Source: Candidatus Desantisiibacteriota bacterium
Lineage (GTDB): Bacteria > JACRDZ01
Reading direction: 5' to 3'
Length of the DNA: 23,201 bases
NCBI GenBank assembly: GCA_016209155.1
Contig: JACQWU010000122.1
Span: 1-23,201 of the forward strand
Below, one piece after another: positions 14,116 to 22,397 of the stretch; positions within the stretch are counted from its first letter, which is position 1; the number at the start of each line of letters is the position of its first letter. The position numbers and the translations under genes are program-made. The notes under the pieces are model-generated. The model ran no database searches. It saw only the letters and a list, made by a program, of their open reading frames with translations, and had not been told where the DNA came from.

Positions 14116-14851
14116 TTATAATATTCCTTTTACTTTTCCATATTTCAATATGTGTGTTAATATCTACTTCCCAATCTTTATCCAGAGGATTAAATCTGCA
14201 TTGCCCTGAACCACGATTTCTATTTCCACCTATATTTGTGACTAATCTCATTGCAAGTAAAATTAATACTCTATCAATTTTTTTTATTTTATCATCAACA
14301 TTTTTATTGTAAGACGCTATTTCAATTATATTCCCTTCGAAGGGCAATGGGAGATCAACCATACCAGCAGTAAATAATGCATCTTCTTCAGATCTTTTAA
14401 GAAGCGGATTAATTTTATTTCTGGTACGTTTTTGATAAATTGCTTCAGGGCTGTTTTTATTTATTTTTTCAAATAATTCTTCATTTGTCTCATTGATATA
14501 TGCTCCGGAAAAATCATATCCTCTGGTAATTTCACTACCCGGGATACCGAATATTCTGCATAACGGACATGATTTTTTTATATTTTCACAAAATTTCCCC
14601 TTCCCTGTTTTCTGAGCATCACATATATGATTATATTCATCAAATGAGACTTTATAAGTTTTATCATTTTCAACGCAATGCTGTCTTATTGCAGCTTTTA
14701 TCCTACCCCTTATACTCGATCCCGGAATATATGGAACTCCATTTGAAAGCACTGATACCATATCATAATTCCCTGAATCTATTACTGATGAAGCTATAAT
14801 AAAAGGTGAATTAAAAAGCAACTCATATTTGATATCTTTACATTCATTCAT
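14078..14851 (-). CDS. Csm3-like Cas7 RAMP with zinc-binding cysteines
   Basis: A 257-residue single-domain Cas7 subunit. It shows PYIPGSSIRGRIKAAIR (40-56) with Asp30 11 residues before it, at the place of the Csm3 RNA-cutting aspartate. A four-cysteine set (Cys77, Cys88, Cys95, Cys98; the last pair in CPLCRIFG) likely binds zinc, and the C-terminal glycine loop is NIGGNRNRGSGQCRF. It probably coats the crRNA together with the double-RAMP protein. The ATG overlaps the cas10 stop by 8 bp and is preceded by GGAG with seven-base spacing. Confidence 0.85.
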   Translation of the reverse strand: MNECKDIKYELLFNSPFIIASSVIDSGNYDMVSVLSNGVPYIPGSSIRGRIKAAIRQHCVENDKTYKVSFDEYNHICDAQKTGKGKFCENIKKSCPLCRIFGIPGSEITRGYDFSGAYINETNEELFEKINKNSPEAIYQKRTRNKINPLLKRSEEDALFTAGMVDLPLPFEGNIIEIASYNKNVDDKIKKIDRVLILLAMRLVTNIGGNRNRGSGQCRFNPLDKDWEVDINTHIEIWKSKRNIINENIQKTSCRSN

Positions 14852-16391
14852 TATTTTCTCCGACTTTTATCAGCCCTATCATTTCTATTGCATCTATTAG
14901 AAGTGTTGAATCATAATTCATGTGGTCTTTTTTTATTAAAGGTAATTTATCACTGTCAGGCAATTTTAAAAGATTTAATACTTCTTTAAAATTTTTTTCT
15001 TGTTCATCTGTTAAATGTTTTTTCCATATTTCATAATCGACTTCTGCTTTAAATTTTTTTTGATAAAAAATGTTTTGAAGCTCTTTCAATTTACTATTTA
15101 GAAAATTTTTTCCCAATAGTATTGCAGCTTTATTTAGGTTATCAATATCTTCTGGTAAATATGGCCCGCCATAAAGTAAAAAATCTATATTGTTGTTATC
15201 ATCTCGAATTATTTTTGATTTTCTTATTTCCTGAAGCTTTCCTATTGCATTATTTTTAATAATACAAAAATCTATATAACCGCTGTTTTTATTATTACGA
15301 CTATGTATCTTTGCTCTTTGCTCTAATTCATGACCTAATTGATTGAAAGCAAGAATTGGATATTTATATGAAGCAATAACTACTCCTGCTGACATGGTAA
15401 GATTTTGAACTTTTTTTATTCCTAATTCTGTCATTAATTCTTCAGATTCAACTTTAATACGATGCAATAATTCTTTTGCAACATCGAGAGCTAATGCCCC
15501 TTGAACTGCTATAGCAAGATCATCCCCGCCAATATATAAAATTCTTATTGGAAGAGCTTCTCTCTTTTTTTTTATTGCATTTTTTATTACATTTTTCAGG
15601 GAATCTCGAACAACTGTATTTATACGCTCTTTTAAAAAAAAGCAAAAATCAGCATAATTAATTTCTGTATCAGCTATATCTTTAGTTTTAGTGCCAAGTC
15701 CGTTAATATCGGCATAAATAATTCCGAGTAACATTGATTCAGAAGTGCCACAGTCTTTTTGAATATTATCTCCTGTTGTTGTCCAATTAACAATACCCCC
15801 GAAATCTCGTGGGATTTTATAATCCTTATGCGTTTCTATTAACTCTTTTTCAATTTCCGTATATTCCTTTTTAAGCTTTTTAAAAAAATCATTCTTCCCT
15901 TTTTCCGTAAGATTACATCTTCTATATTTTTTATCTGGTAATTTAATTATACCTTCTGATGATCCTATACCGGATTCTTCGCATGGAACTGCAAGGATGC
16001 TTGAGATAGAAAGCATTGGACTTTTTAGTTGTGTCTTTTTTTTATTTAATTTTTTAATTGAGGGATGAATGACCTCATCAAAAAAATTGACAGGTTCGTT
16101 TTTAGTAGTATGTTTTATTATCGTTACTTCTATTCCGTATTCCCTAAAAATCTTTTCAGATTCAATTAAAAACTTTTGAGCATTATTTTTATTATTTCCT
16201 TCAAATTTAGCTATTGTCAACCCACCGCCTGAACGTATTATTTCTACATTATTTTTCTCTGCAATTTTAGGAATAATATTTTCTTCAATATCTGCAAGTA
16301 ACATGGAAGCATTACATATTTGTTTTAATCGATTTGATGCAAAGACATAAGCTTGTATGCGGTTACAATCTATCAACACATATTCAGGCAT
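14844..16391 (-). CDS. cas10: Cas10, cyclic-oligoadenylate synthase subunit lacking the HD domain
   Basis: Large subunit of the type III effector complex, 515 residues, which is short for Cas10. It begins directly with the first palm-like domain (VLIDCNRIQAYVFASNRL; then SGGGLTIAKFEG about 54-65). The second palm has LLGIIYADINGLG (Asp228) and the catalytic YIGGDDLAIAV with GGDD at 288-291, so target-activated synthesis of cyclic oligoadenylate from ATP looks possible. A helical C-terminal domain follows. No N-terminal HD nuclease domain exists, so this Cas10 should not cut DNA. It is the first gene of the operon; AAAGG precedes the ATG, and the start matches the conserved first strand. Confidence 0.93.
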   Translation of the reverse strand: MPEYVLIDCNRIQAYVFASNRLKQICNASMLLADIEENIIPKIAEKNNVEIIRSGGGLTIAKFEGNNKNNAQKFLIESEKIFREYGIEVTIIKHTTKNEPVNFFDEVIHPSIKKLNKKKTQLKSPMLSISSILAVPCEESGIGSSEGIIKLPDKKYRRCNLTEKGKNDFFKKLKKEYTEIEKELIETHKDYKIPRDFGGIVNWTTTGDNIQKDCGTSESMLLGIIYADINGLGTKTKDIADTEINYADFCFFLKERINTVVRDSLKNVIKNAIKKKREALPIRILYIGGDDLAIAVQGALALDVAKELLHRIKVESEELMTELGIKKVQNLTMSAGVVIASYKYPILAFNQLGHELEQRAKIHSRNNKNSGYIDFCIIKNNAIGKLQEIRKSKIIRDDNNNIDFLLYGGPYLPEDIDNLNKAAILLGKNFLNSKLKELQNIFYQKKFKAEVDYEIWKKHLTDEQEKNFKEVLNLLKLPDSDKLPLIKKDHMNYDSTLLIDAIEMIGLIKVGENNE

Positions 16392-16412
16392 AGTTTTTGC
16401 CTTTCTAATTTT

Positions 16413-16442
16413 ATAATACCTAAATTAAATAATCCAGCACAA
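16413..16442 (-). promoter_or_regulatory. Weak candidate promoter of the CRISPR operon
   Basis: On the minus strand, TTGTGC (16437-16442) and TATTAT (16413-16418) with an 18-bp spacer lie about 20-50 bp upstream of cas10. It is the only sigma70-like arrangement I could fit there, but the boxes are imperfect and the region is A+T-rich. Confidence 0.3.
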
Positions 16443-16595
16443 CAACATTGGTTAAATTTTTATTTATGCATAAAACAATTAGATCTATAGGACTTAACAA
16501 TATTTTGGTAAGACACATGAAAAAAAAATGATAAAAATATATTTTCTATTATTCAATAATTATTTATTAAAATAAGCTATAATTTTTTTTTAAGC

Positions 16596-16616
16596 GGGCA
16601 GGCGCAAGACCTGCCC
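16596..16616. repeat. GC-rich inverted repeat between cas10 and the PEP-CTERM gene
   Basis: A seven-pair stem GGGCAGG (16596-16602) and CCTGCCC (16610-16616) around a seven-base loop. It lies 28 bp after the end of the PEP-CTERM gene. There is no U-tract after the stem on either strand (the A/T run precedes it on plus), so it resembles a REP-type element more than an intrinsic terminator, though it may mark the 3' end of that gene's mRNA. The rest of the 252-bp spacer shows nothing I can identify. Confidence 0.55.
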
Positions 16617-16643
16617 CCACATTATATGGTATGGTAGAAATTG

Positions 16644-17501
16644 TCATTCTTTTATCTTACCATTAAATCCGGCAAAAACAGCCAAACCGAATAGCATAAG
16701 TATAATTGTTCCGGGTTCGGGAATTGGGGATTCGGCAACAGCGGCTGTGATAGATACTTGTTTTGTTCCGTACCAGCCTTTTATCCAGTCGGCTCCGGGT
16801 GCAATCGGGGATGTCCCGAGTGACATTGACATGGATGTTGTCTCCTGATGCGGATCTGATAAATACCAGGTCATTATATCACTTGGATCAAATAAATTAT
16901 TATCGTTCGTATCATCCCATATGTAGTGGTCAAAAGTTAAAATGGCCGCGGTATCAGGATCGTCATCAAATACACCTTTAGCAGGATGAGTCCAATGCGC
17001 GCCGCCATCCCACCGGATAATTACTTCAACATCCTGTTTTTTATCCATTTGTTCCTTTATCCATGCCCATGTCGGTTTATTTTTTCCCCATTTTCCGGTG
17101 GAAGAGTTCCAGTCTGCGCTCCTTGATTCTACAGTCCATTTATTAGGTTTTCCATGATTTTTGAAATATTCTTTTTTCCCGTCAATAAAGTCATTTACCC
17201 ATGTACCTTTAGTTACATCGGTCTTCATATAACCAGCCAGCTCATTAACAGCAGCTTTCCAATCAGCAGGTTTTGTATCATTAAATAATGAAGGATAAGT
17301 ATCGTATAACCATTCAATACTGTTCCACGCGGCAACAGGACCGCAATAATAACCGGATTTTGGGGAAGGAAGTTCTTTTTGATCATGATTCGGCATATTA
17401 CGCGGAGGACTGGTAATTATATCGGCACTCGCATTAAATGCGAAAAGCAAAAAGAAAAATAAATTCAAAATAATAGCAGTTTGTTTTTTTAATAGTTTCA
17501 T
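16644..17501 (-). CDS. Exported cysteine-protease-like protein with PEP-CTERM sorting signal
   Basis: A secreted 285-residue protein. It has a signal peptide (LLKKQTAIILNLFFFLLFAF, cut near NASA/DI), then a domain with GYYCGPVAAWNSIEWL, a GGAHWTHPAKG segment and FDHYIWDD. The Cys-Gly-Pro helix start with later His and Asp resembles C39/papain-like cysteine peptidases, here roughly Cys53, His168 and Asp190; the family call is an inference. It ends in IPEPGTIILMLFGLAVFAGF with basic residues after, a PEP-CTERM signal processed by exosortase systems for surface attachment or export. The ATG at 17501 has AGGAGG at proper spacing; a TTG two codons earlier is less likely. A good promoter lies upstream (17534-17562). 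It is not obviously linked to CRISPR. Confidence 0.75.
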   Translation of the reverse strand: MKLLKKQTAIILNLFFFLLFAFNASADIITSPPRNMPNHDQKELPSPKSGYYCGPVAAWNSIEWLYDTYPSLFNDTKPADWKAAVNELAGYMKTDVTKGTWVNDFIDGKKEYFKNHGKPNKWTVESRSADWNSSTGKWGKNKPTWAWIKEQMDKKQDVEVIIRWDGGAHWTHPAKGVFDDDPDTAAILTFDHYIWDDTNDNNLFDPSDIMTWYLSDPHQETTSMSMSLGTSPIAPGADWIKGWYGTKQVSITAAVAESPIPEPGTIILMLFGLAVFAGFNGKIKE

Positions 17502-17533
17502 TTTCAATCCTCCTTATTTATTTCTATATTATT

Positions 17534-17562
17534 ATTATACTAATTATTAGAATAATTGTCTA
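17534..17562 (-). promoter_or_regulatory. Sigma70-type promoter of the PEP-CTERM gene
   Basis: On the minus strand, TAGACA (17557-17562), a 17-bp spacer and a perfect TATAAT (17534-17539). It sits about 33 bp upstream of the ATG, leaving a short leader with AAGGAGG. It is one of the two best promoter matches in the window. Confidence 0.6.
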
Positions 17563-17583
17563 TAAAAAAATGTAAACATGCTC

Positions 17584-17612
17584 TTGTAATTTATCTTTTA
17601 ATTTGTTAAAGT
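17584..17612 (+). promoter_or_regulatory. Weak candidate promoter for ispG
   Basis: TTGTAA (17584-17589) and TAAAGT (17607-17612) with 17-bp spacing, about 30 bp before the ispG start, in the divergent spacer shared with the PEP-CTERM gene. Each box matches the consensus at only four positions. Confidence 0.3.
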
Positions 17613-17640
17613 ATTTAAACATAAGGATTGGTAAAATATT

Positions 17641-18705
17641 ATGATTATTAAACGAAAAAAAACACGAGAGGTCAGGGTTGGGAAGGTTATTATAGGGAAT
17701 CATTCTCCTGTGTCACTCCAATCTATGACCAATACGGATACGCGGGATGTTAAAAGCACAGCGGCGCAAATTCACCGGCTTGAAAAGGCCGGATGTGAAT
17801 TGGTAAGGGTGGCTGTTCCTGACGAAAAAGCGGCAAGGCAGATATCATATATAAAAAATAAGATTAATATTCCTCTTATTGCGGATATTCATTTTAATCA
17901 TCAACTGGCGCTAATTGCAATGGATCAGGGAGCGGATAAAATAAGAATTAATCCGGGAAATATCGGGGATAAAAAAAAGATAAAAGAAATAATAAAAAAG
18001 GCCCAAAGCTGTAATATTCCGATTCGAATCGGGGTAAACAGCGGCTCGCTGGAAAAAGATATTTTAAACAAATACGGAAAAGTGGAAGCAGAGGGATTAG
18101 TCGAAAGCGCTTTAAGGCATATATCTTTTTTTGAAGATAATGGATTTTTTGATATGGTTATTTCCTTAAAATCTTCAGACGTGCTTACCAGTATTGAGGC
18201 ATATACCCTGTTAAGTAAAAAATGTGATTATCCTCTGCATCTTGGGATAACTGAGGCAGGGACCGAATTTCAGGGATCAATTAAATCTGTTTTGGGAATA
18301 GGCTCTCTTCTTGTAAATGGGATTGGAGATACGTTAAGGGTTTCTCTGACTGCTCCTCCAGAAAAAGAAATCGAAGTCGGCAAAGAAATATTAAAAATTT
18401 TACATTTAAAAGAAGAAGGGGTGGATTTTGTATCATGCCCTACATGCGGAAGGTGTGAAGTTAACCTTATTCCAATCGCCTGTAAAATAGAAAAACAGTT
18501 GAAATGTCTGGATGTTAAAAAGCCTTTAAAAGTAGCAGTAATGGGATGTGTGGTTAACGGACCCGGAGAAGCAAAGGAAGCAGATATAGGTATTGCCTGC
18601 GGGAAAAAGCAGGGGATAGTATTTAAAAAAGGCAGACAAATAAAAAAAGTTGCTGAAAACAAAATAGTCAGTGAATTTATCAATGAAATAAAAAAAATGA
18701 TATAG
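17641..18705 (+). CDS. ispG: (E)-4-hydroxy-3-methylbut-2-enyl-diphosphate synthase (IspG/GcpE)
   Basis: Penultimate enzyme of the MEP isoprenoid pathway, converting ME-cPP to HMBPP with a [4Fe-4S] cluster in the cytoplasm. The 354-residue length is that of the standard short bacterial form. The TIM-barrel half shows SLQSMTNTDTRDV, IPLIADIHF, KIRINPGNIGD and IRIGVNSGSLE; the C-terminal half has the cluster ligands Cys266 and Cys269 (SCPTCGRCEVNL), Cys303 and Glu310 (MGCVVNGPGEAKEADIG). No residue is missing. It heads a plus-strand cluster whose other members are unrelated to isoprenoids. It is visibly richer in G+C than the CRISPR genes, as expected of long-resident chromosome. The ribosome site (AAGGA) is rather far from the ATG. 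Confidence 0.96.
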   Translation: MIIKRKKTREVRVGKVIIGNHSPVSLQSMTNTDTRDVKSTAAQIHRLEKAGCELVRVAVPDEKAARQISYIKNKINIPLIADIHFNHQLALIAMDQGADKIRINPGNIGDKKKIKEIIKKAQSCNIPIRIGVNSGSLEKDILNKYGKVEAEGLVESALRHISFFEDNGFFDMVISLKSSDVLTSIEAYTLLSKKCDYPLHLGITEAGTEFQGSIKSVLGIGSLLVNGIGDTLRVSLTAPPEKEIEVGKEILKILHLKEEGVDFVSCPTCGRCEVNLIPIACKIEKQLKCLDVKKPLKVAVMGCVVNGPGEAKEADIGIACGKKQGIVFKKGRQIKKVAENKIVSEFINEIKKMI

Positions 18706-18729
18706 TATGTAATATCGGAGAGGTAAAAA

Positions 18730-20079
18730 ATGAGTGAGCAAAAAATTTGTACTAATTGTCAATCTGTATTAAATGAAAATGTCCTGGTCTGTAGCTGCGG
18801 AAAAGCAGTATTCCCAAAGACAGATGAATATTTTAGTCCTTTCAATGTTTTTATGATTATTTTTGGATATTTTTTTATATTTTTTTCTTCAGGATTTATT
18901 GCCGGAGCTATTACAAAAGCAATAAATAAAGGCGGATTTTTTACTCCATGGGATATGGGGATGATAACACTCGGAATAATTACCGGAAAATATTTTGCAG
19001 ATAAAAAAGGATATTCTTACTTTTTATGGATTACACTGGGAGGGGTCTGCGGTGCTGTGATAAGTTCCCTTATCTATGCATATTTCATCCAATATTATTT
19101 TTTAAATGTAATTTTTAACGGTGTGACCGGTGTTTTACTCGGGATTTTTGTTGGGATAGCAGTAAAGCTATCCAATTATAATAAATTTAAAAGGTATGTA
19201 TATATTATTATCGGCGGAATGATAGGCGGATTAATCGCTAACGCAATAAATGGTACTATAATAGATTTCAGGCTTGTAGGAGCATTCAATTCACGCAGTT
19301 TACTTTCAAATATTTTTAATGGCGCGAATGCCGGGATAATATTTGGATTATGTTTTGTTTTTGCCGAGAGACTAACAATAAATAAAAATGCGTTTATCAG
19401 TATTGCATTTGGTACTCTGGGCGCAGTTATATTTGGAGGGATATTCGGGGCAATTATTGATGCCTCAAATTTTAGCGCTTACTGGAGCGGGCTTTTTGGA
19501 GAAAATGAAAATATTTTTTTAAATATCAGAACGGGATTTATAAGAGATGGGATCGCATGCGGGGCTGTTGCACTCAGTATAACTTTGATGAATAATCTTA
19601 TTGATAAAAACAAACGTTTAAATATTTATATTTCAAATATTATAGGCGGGGCGGCCGGTGGAATTATTGTTGTGTACATATTTTTATATATTTATATTGA
19701 TTTGTTCAGTTTTACAAGACTCGAAAATTTTTTTTATAATGTGATTGATATCAAAGTTTACAGCGAAAATTTATGGATAATCATGGGTGGAATATCCGGC
19801 AGTTTGATTGGACTTTGGATAATTCTGATAAATGATATTTTTAAATATGATACCTTATCTGATTTTAAAAAAAGACTGGTTAGATCTCTTGGAGGATTTT
19901 TGGGAGGGGCTCTTGCAGGAATAGTAAGCGGAAGCATATTAGTCATTAAAAGTAAATCATCAATAGATATTAAATTAGCATTTGGAATAATTTTTTTAAT
20001 AAGCATTATTTGTTCAATATACGGTCTTTTAATTTCACTTGGATTAAGTTTGTCAGGTGTCAGTGAAGAGAGTATTTAA
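18730..20079 (+). CDS. Zinc-ribbon multi-pass membrane protein of unknown function
   Basis: A 449-residue protein starting with a short zinc ribbon, Cys7, Cys10, Cys21 and Cys23 (CTNCQS then CSCGKA), followed by about ten hydrophobic segments rich in small-residue GG/GxxxG motifs (for example GGMIGGLIAN, GTLGAVIFGGIFGAI, GGAAGGIIVV, GGFLGGALAGIVSGS). The repeating Gly-rich helices suggest internal duplication and tight helix packing. It starts 24 bp after ispG behind GGAGAGG, so it is probably co-transcribed. I do not recognise a transporter family, and no catalytic motif is apparent. Confidence 0.75.
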   Translation: MSEQKICTNCQSVLNENVLVCSCGKAVFPKTDEYFSPFNVFMIIFGYFFIFFSSGFIAGAITKAINKGGFFTPWDMGMITLGIITGKYFADKKGYSYFLWITLGGVCGAVISSLIYAYFIQYYFLNVIFNGVTGVLLGIFVGIAVKLSNYNKFKRYVYIIIGGMIGGLIANAINGTIIDFRLVGAFNSRSLLSNIFNGANAGIIFGLCFVFAERLTINKNAFISIAFGTLGAVIFGGIFGAIIDASNFSAYWSGLFGENENIFLNIRTGFIRDGIACGAVALSITLMNNLIDKNKRLNIYISNIIGGAAGGIIVVYIFLYIYIDLFSFTRLENFFYNVIDIKVYSENLWIIMGGISGSLIGLWIILINDIFKYDTLSDFKKRLVRSLGGFLGGALAGIVSGSILVIKSKSSIDIKLAFGIIFLISIICSIYGLLISLGLSLSGVSEESI

Positions 20080-20106
20080 ACCAATTCATATTTCGGGAAA
20101 TAGTAT

Positions 20107-20595
20107 ATGCTTTTATCATATTATTCTTTTGTTACAATTATTGGTAAAATTCATATAGGTGTAACATCAAAAGGAGTAAAATTTGTTAATATCGGTGAGT
20201 TAAATACGGGAAATAAGCTCTCAAAATTTAAAACCGATTCAATATTTTTTAAATCCCGCTATGGAAAACTAATTGATGATATAAATGAATATTTAAGCGG
20301 AAATTGTCCTCTTAAGCAAAGATATCCTTTGGATCTGGATGGTTATACCCCATTCCAGCTGAAAATATGGAAAATATTAACTGCAATCCCCTATGGTGAA
20401 ACACGTTCCTATTTATGGGTGGCGGAAAAAGCGGGAAATCCCATGGCGGCAAGAGCTGTTGGACAGGCAAATCGCTCGAATCCGCTTCCTCTTTTTATCC
20501 CGTGCCATAGAGTAATAAGGAGAGACGGGAAACTCGGAGGTTTTTCATGCGGAATAAAGTATAAAAAACTTTTAATTGAACTTGAAAGGCACTAA
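20107..20595 (+). CDS. ogt: Methylated-DNA--[protein]-cysteine S-methyltransferase
   Basis: Suicide repair enzyme that transfers alkyl groups from O6-alkylguanine in DNA to its own cysteine. The 162-residue protein has the variable N-terminal ribonuclease-H-like part and the conserved C-terminal domain: TPFQLKIWKILTAIPYGETRSY, then the helix AARAVGQANRSNPLPLFIPC, with nucleophile Cys133 in IPCHRVIRRDGKLGGFS. It is the single-domain Ogt type without the Ada DNA-binding half. Spacing from the upstream membrane-protein gene is 27 bp with no strong ribosome site. It lies close to an AlkA-type glycosylase gene two genes on. Confidence 0.95.
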   Translation: MLLSYYSFVTIIGKIHIGVTSKGVKFVNIGELNTGNKLSKFKTDSIFFKSRYGKLIDDINEYLSGNCPLKQRYPLDLDGYTPFQLKIWKILTAIPYGETRSYLWVAEKAGNPMAARAVGQANRSNPLPLFIPCHRVIRRDGKLGGFSCGIKYKKLLIELERH

Positions 20596-20618
20596 TTAAA
20601 CATAAATGAAAATTTTTT

Positions 20619-20647
20619 TTGACTTTTCTTTAAAAAAATATTATATT
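20619..20647 (+). promoter_or_regulatory. Sigma70-type promoter of the TPR gene (and alkA)
   Basis: TTGACT (20619-20624), a 17-bp spacer and TATATT (20642-20647), starting 24 bp after the ogt stop and about 26 bp before the next ATG. Each box is one mismatch from consensus, so the TPR-alkA pair probably has its own transcript. Confidence 0.6.
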
Positions 20648-20672
20648 AAAAGCTATTAAAAAGAAAGAAAGA

Positions 20673-22397
20673 ATGCTAATGATGTATAATAAATTAAAAA
20701 TATATATCTATTTTACAATTCTGATTCTTTTAAATATTAGTATCATGTCTTATGCCGACGTAATCCCCTATGATCCCCAGATATTTTATATTCAGCAGTT
20801 TAGCTGGATAAAACCACTGGAATTACATGCCAGGGGTAAAATAAAATCTGTCACAGAAACAGAAATACAAATAAATTTAGGAAGATTGCACGGTGTGCAG
20901 CTTGGTTTTATTTATGATATTTACAGTAGTAATTCAAAAGTTGCTCAATTATGTATATCATCAGTCTTCGCGGAATATTCATGCGGATATATATTCGACA
21001 GATTGGCTCCTATCGATAAAAATGAAGGTTTCGTGGTGTTTGCAAAAAAGATCGATGATGCGGAAAACATTTCTTATAAAAATCGCTGGTACCCGAAATT
21101 ATACGGTGTTTTAACTTTTGTTGCGGAAAACTATTGTTTAATAAATTTAACCGCTTTAGATGGCGTATCTGTCGGTATGAAATTTAATATTTATGATAAT
21201 AATTCTAATCTGGATGGAGTAGTTGAAGTGGTTGAAATTTCACTAAATGAACCATCCATTGCTAAAATATTAGGCAAGGGGAGTAGATTTAAAGTCGGAC
21301 AGAAAGTGCAAAATGTTGAACGTACTAAAGCTGACTGGGTCATGAATGCGGAAAAGTTTACCAAAAATAAAGATTTTTATGAAGATGCAATTTTTTGTTA
21401 TGAAAAAGCATTTGAAATAGATAAAGAAGACGGCAGCTTAAAAAGGAGAATTGCGGAAATCTCAAGCATTGTAGCTAAAGAATATGAAAATGAGGGTGTT
21501 TATGACAGGTGCTTGCTTTTTTGGCGTAAAGCAATTGAGGGAGGATTCAAAAAAGATGAAAAAGAATATATGGAGCTCTGCCGGAAAATATTCGACATAG
21601 CAAATAAAGCATTAGCTACAAGACGATATTTATTACCTATAAAATATATGGAGTGTCTGGATAGATCACAGGAAGTCGAAGAGGCAATATCTCAGGCATA
21701 TTATTTGTATTCTATTGAACTGGAAAAAGAAGGGCAATTTGATCAGGCTCATGAATATCAGGAATTTGCATTCAACTTATCTAATCGTAATTATTTTATA
21801 GGTGAAAAACTAATAAAATATTATCTGGCAAGAAAAGATTTAGATAAAGTCGAAAAATTTGTTAATGCTATAATCCGTATCGCCGGTGATAAAAATTCAA
21901 AGAAATTTTTACAGCAGACATCCGAGTATGTAGCTTTTAAGCGTGACAATATTTTCCCTTCCAATGTTATGTTTCGAAATATGCATGGGGATATTGTTTC
22001 TATGGATAATTATGATGAACCGCTGGTTTTACTTTATTTATGGAAGACAGAGGGTTTTAATAACAGCATAGGAATCAGTAATTTAATAGAAATTGCGGAA
22101 AAATATAAAGATAAATCCTTACGGATAATCGCAGCTAATGTGGATATTGTTCCTCCATATGATGTGAAAGAAATAAAAAATAAAAAAGAAGTTATTGAAA
22201 ATTTTATGCATCGGTTTAAAAATGTATCCTTTGATGTGTTTTTACTTCATACTGATATCGGAAGCCTTATGGAATTTTCGAAAATACCTATAACAATAAT
22301 AATAACCCGCAACAAGAATATTTTATATATGCAGGAATCTTATTTTGAAAAAGAGCAGGTAGAAAAGATTGTATCTATGTTTTTCAATGAAAGTTAA
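20673..22397 (+). CDS. Exported TPR protein with C-terminal thioredoxin-like fold
   Basis: A 574-residue protein with several parts. It has a signal peptide (hydrophobic IYFTILILLNISIM, probable cut after SYA near residue 28). Two beta-rich repeats follow with the pattern I.L..L.GV..G..(F/Y).IY (about 55-80 and 145-175). A TPR-like helical stretch comes next (about 220-420; AIFCYEKAFEIDKEDGS and similar). The final domain, about 430-574, is thioredoxin/AhpC-like (PLVLLYLWKTEGFNNSIGIS, KIPITIIITRNKNI). Where a thioredoxin has W-C-x-x-C this protein has WKTEGFN, so redox chemistry is not expected; the fold may serve as a binding module. It is probably periplasmic or outer-membrane associated. 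Its partner is unknown. Confidence 0.65.
   Translation: MLMMYNKLKIYIYFTILILLNISIMSYADVIPYDPQIFYIQQFSWIKPLELHARGKIKSVTETEIQINLGRLHGVQLGFIYDIYSSNSKVAQLCISSVFAEYSCGYIFDRLAPIDKNEGFVVFAKKIDDAENISYKNRWYPKLYGVLTFVAENYCLINLTALDGVSVGMKFNIYDNNSNLDGVVEVVEISLNEPSIAKILGKGSRFKVGQKVQNVERTKADWVMNAEKFTKNKDFYEDAIFCYEKAFEIDKEDGSLKRRIAEISSIVAKEYENEGVYDRCLLFWRKAIEGGFKKDEKEYMELCRKIFDIANKALATRRYLLPIKYMECLDRSQEVEEAISQAYYLYSIELEKEGQFDQAHEYQEFAFNLSNRNYFIGEKLIKYYLARKDLDKVEKFVNAIIRIAGDKNSKKFLQQTSEYVAFKRDNIFPSNVMFRNMHGDIVSMDNYDEPLVLLYLWKTEGFNNSIGISNLIEIAEKYKDKSLRIIAANVDIVPPYDVKEIKNKKEVIENFMHRFKNVSFDVFLLHTDIGSLMEFSKIPITIIITRNKNILYMQESYFEKEQVEKIVSMFFNES

Noticed and set aside
18270-18762. Two minus-strand frames over the ispG end
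   Set aside because: Both are shadows of ispG, whose cluster-binding motifs are unambiguous on the plus strand.
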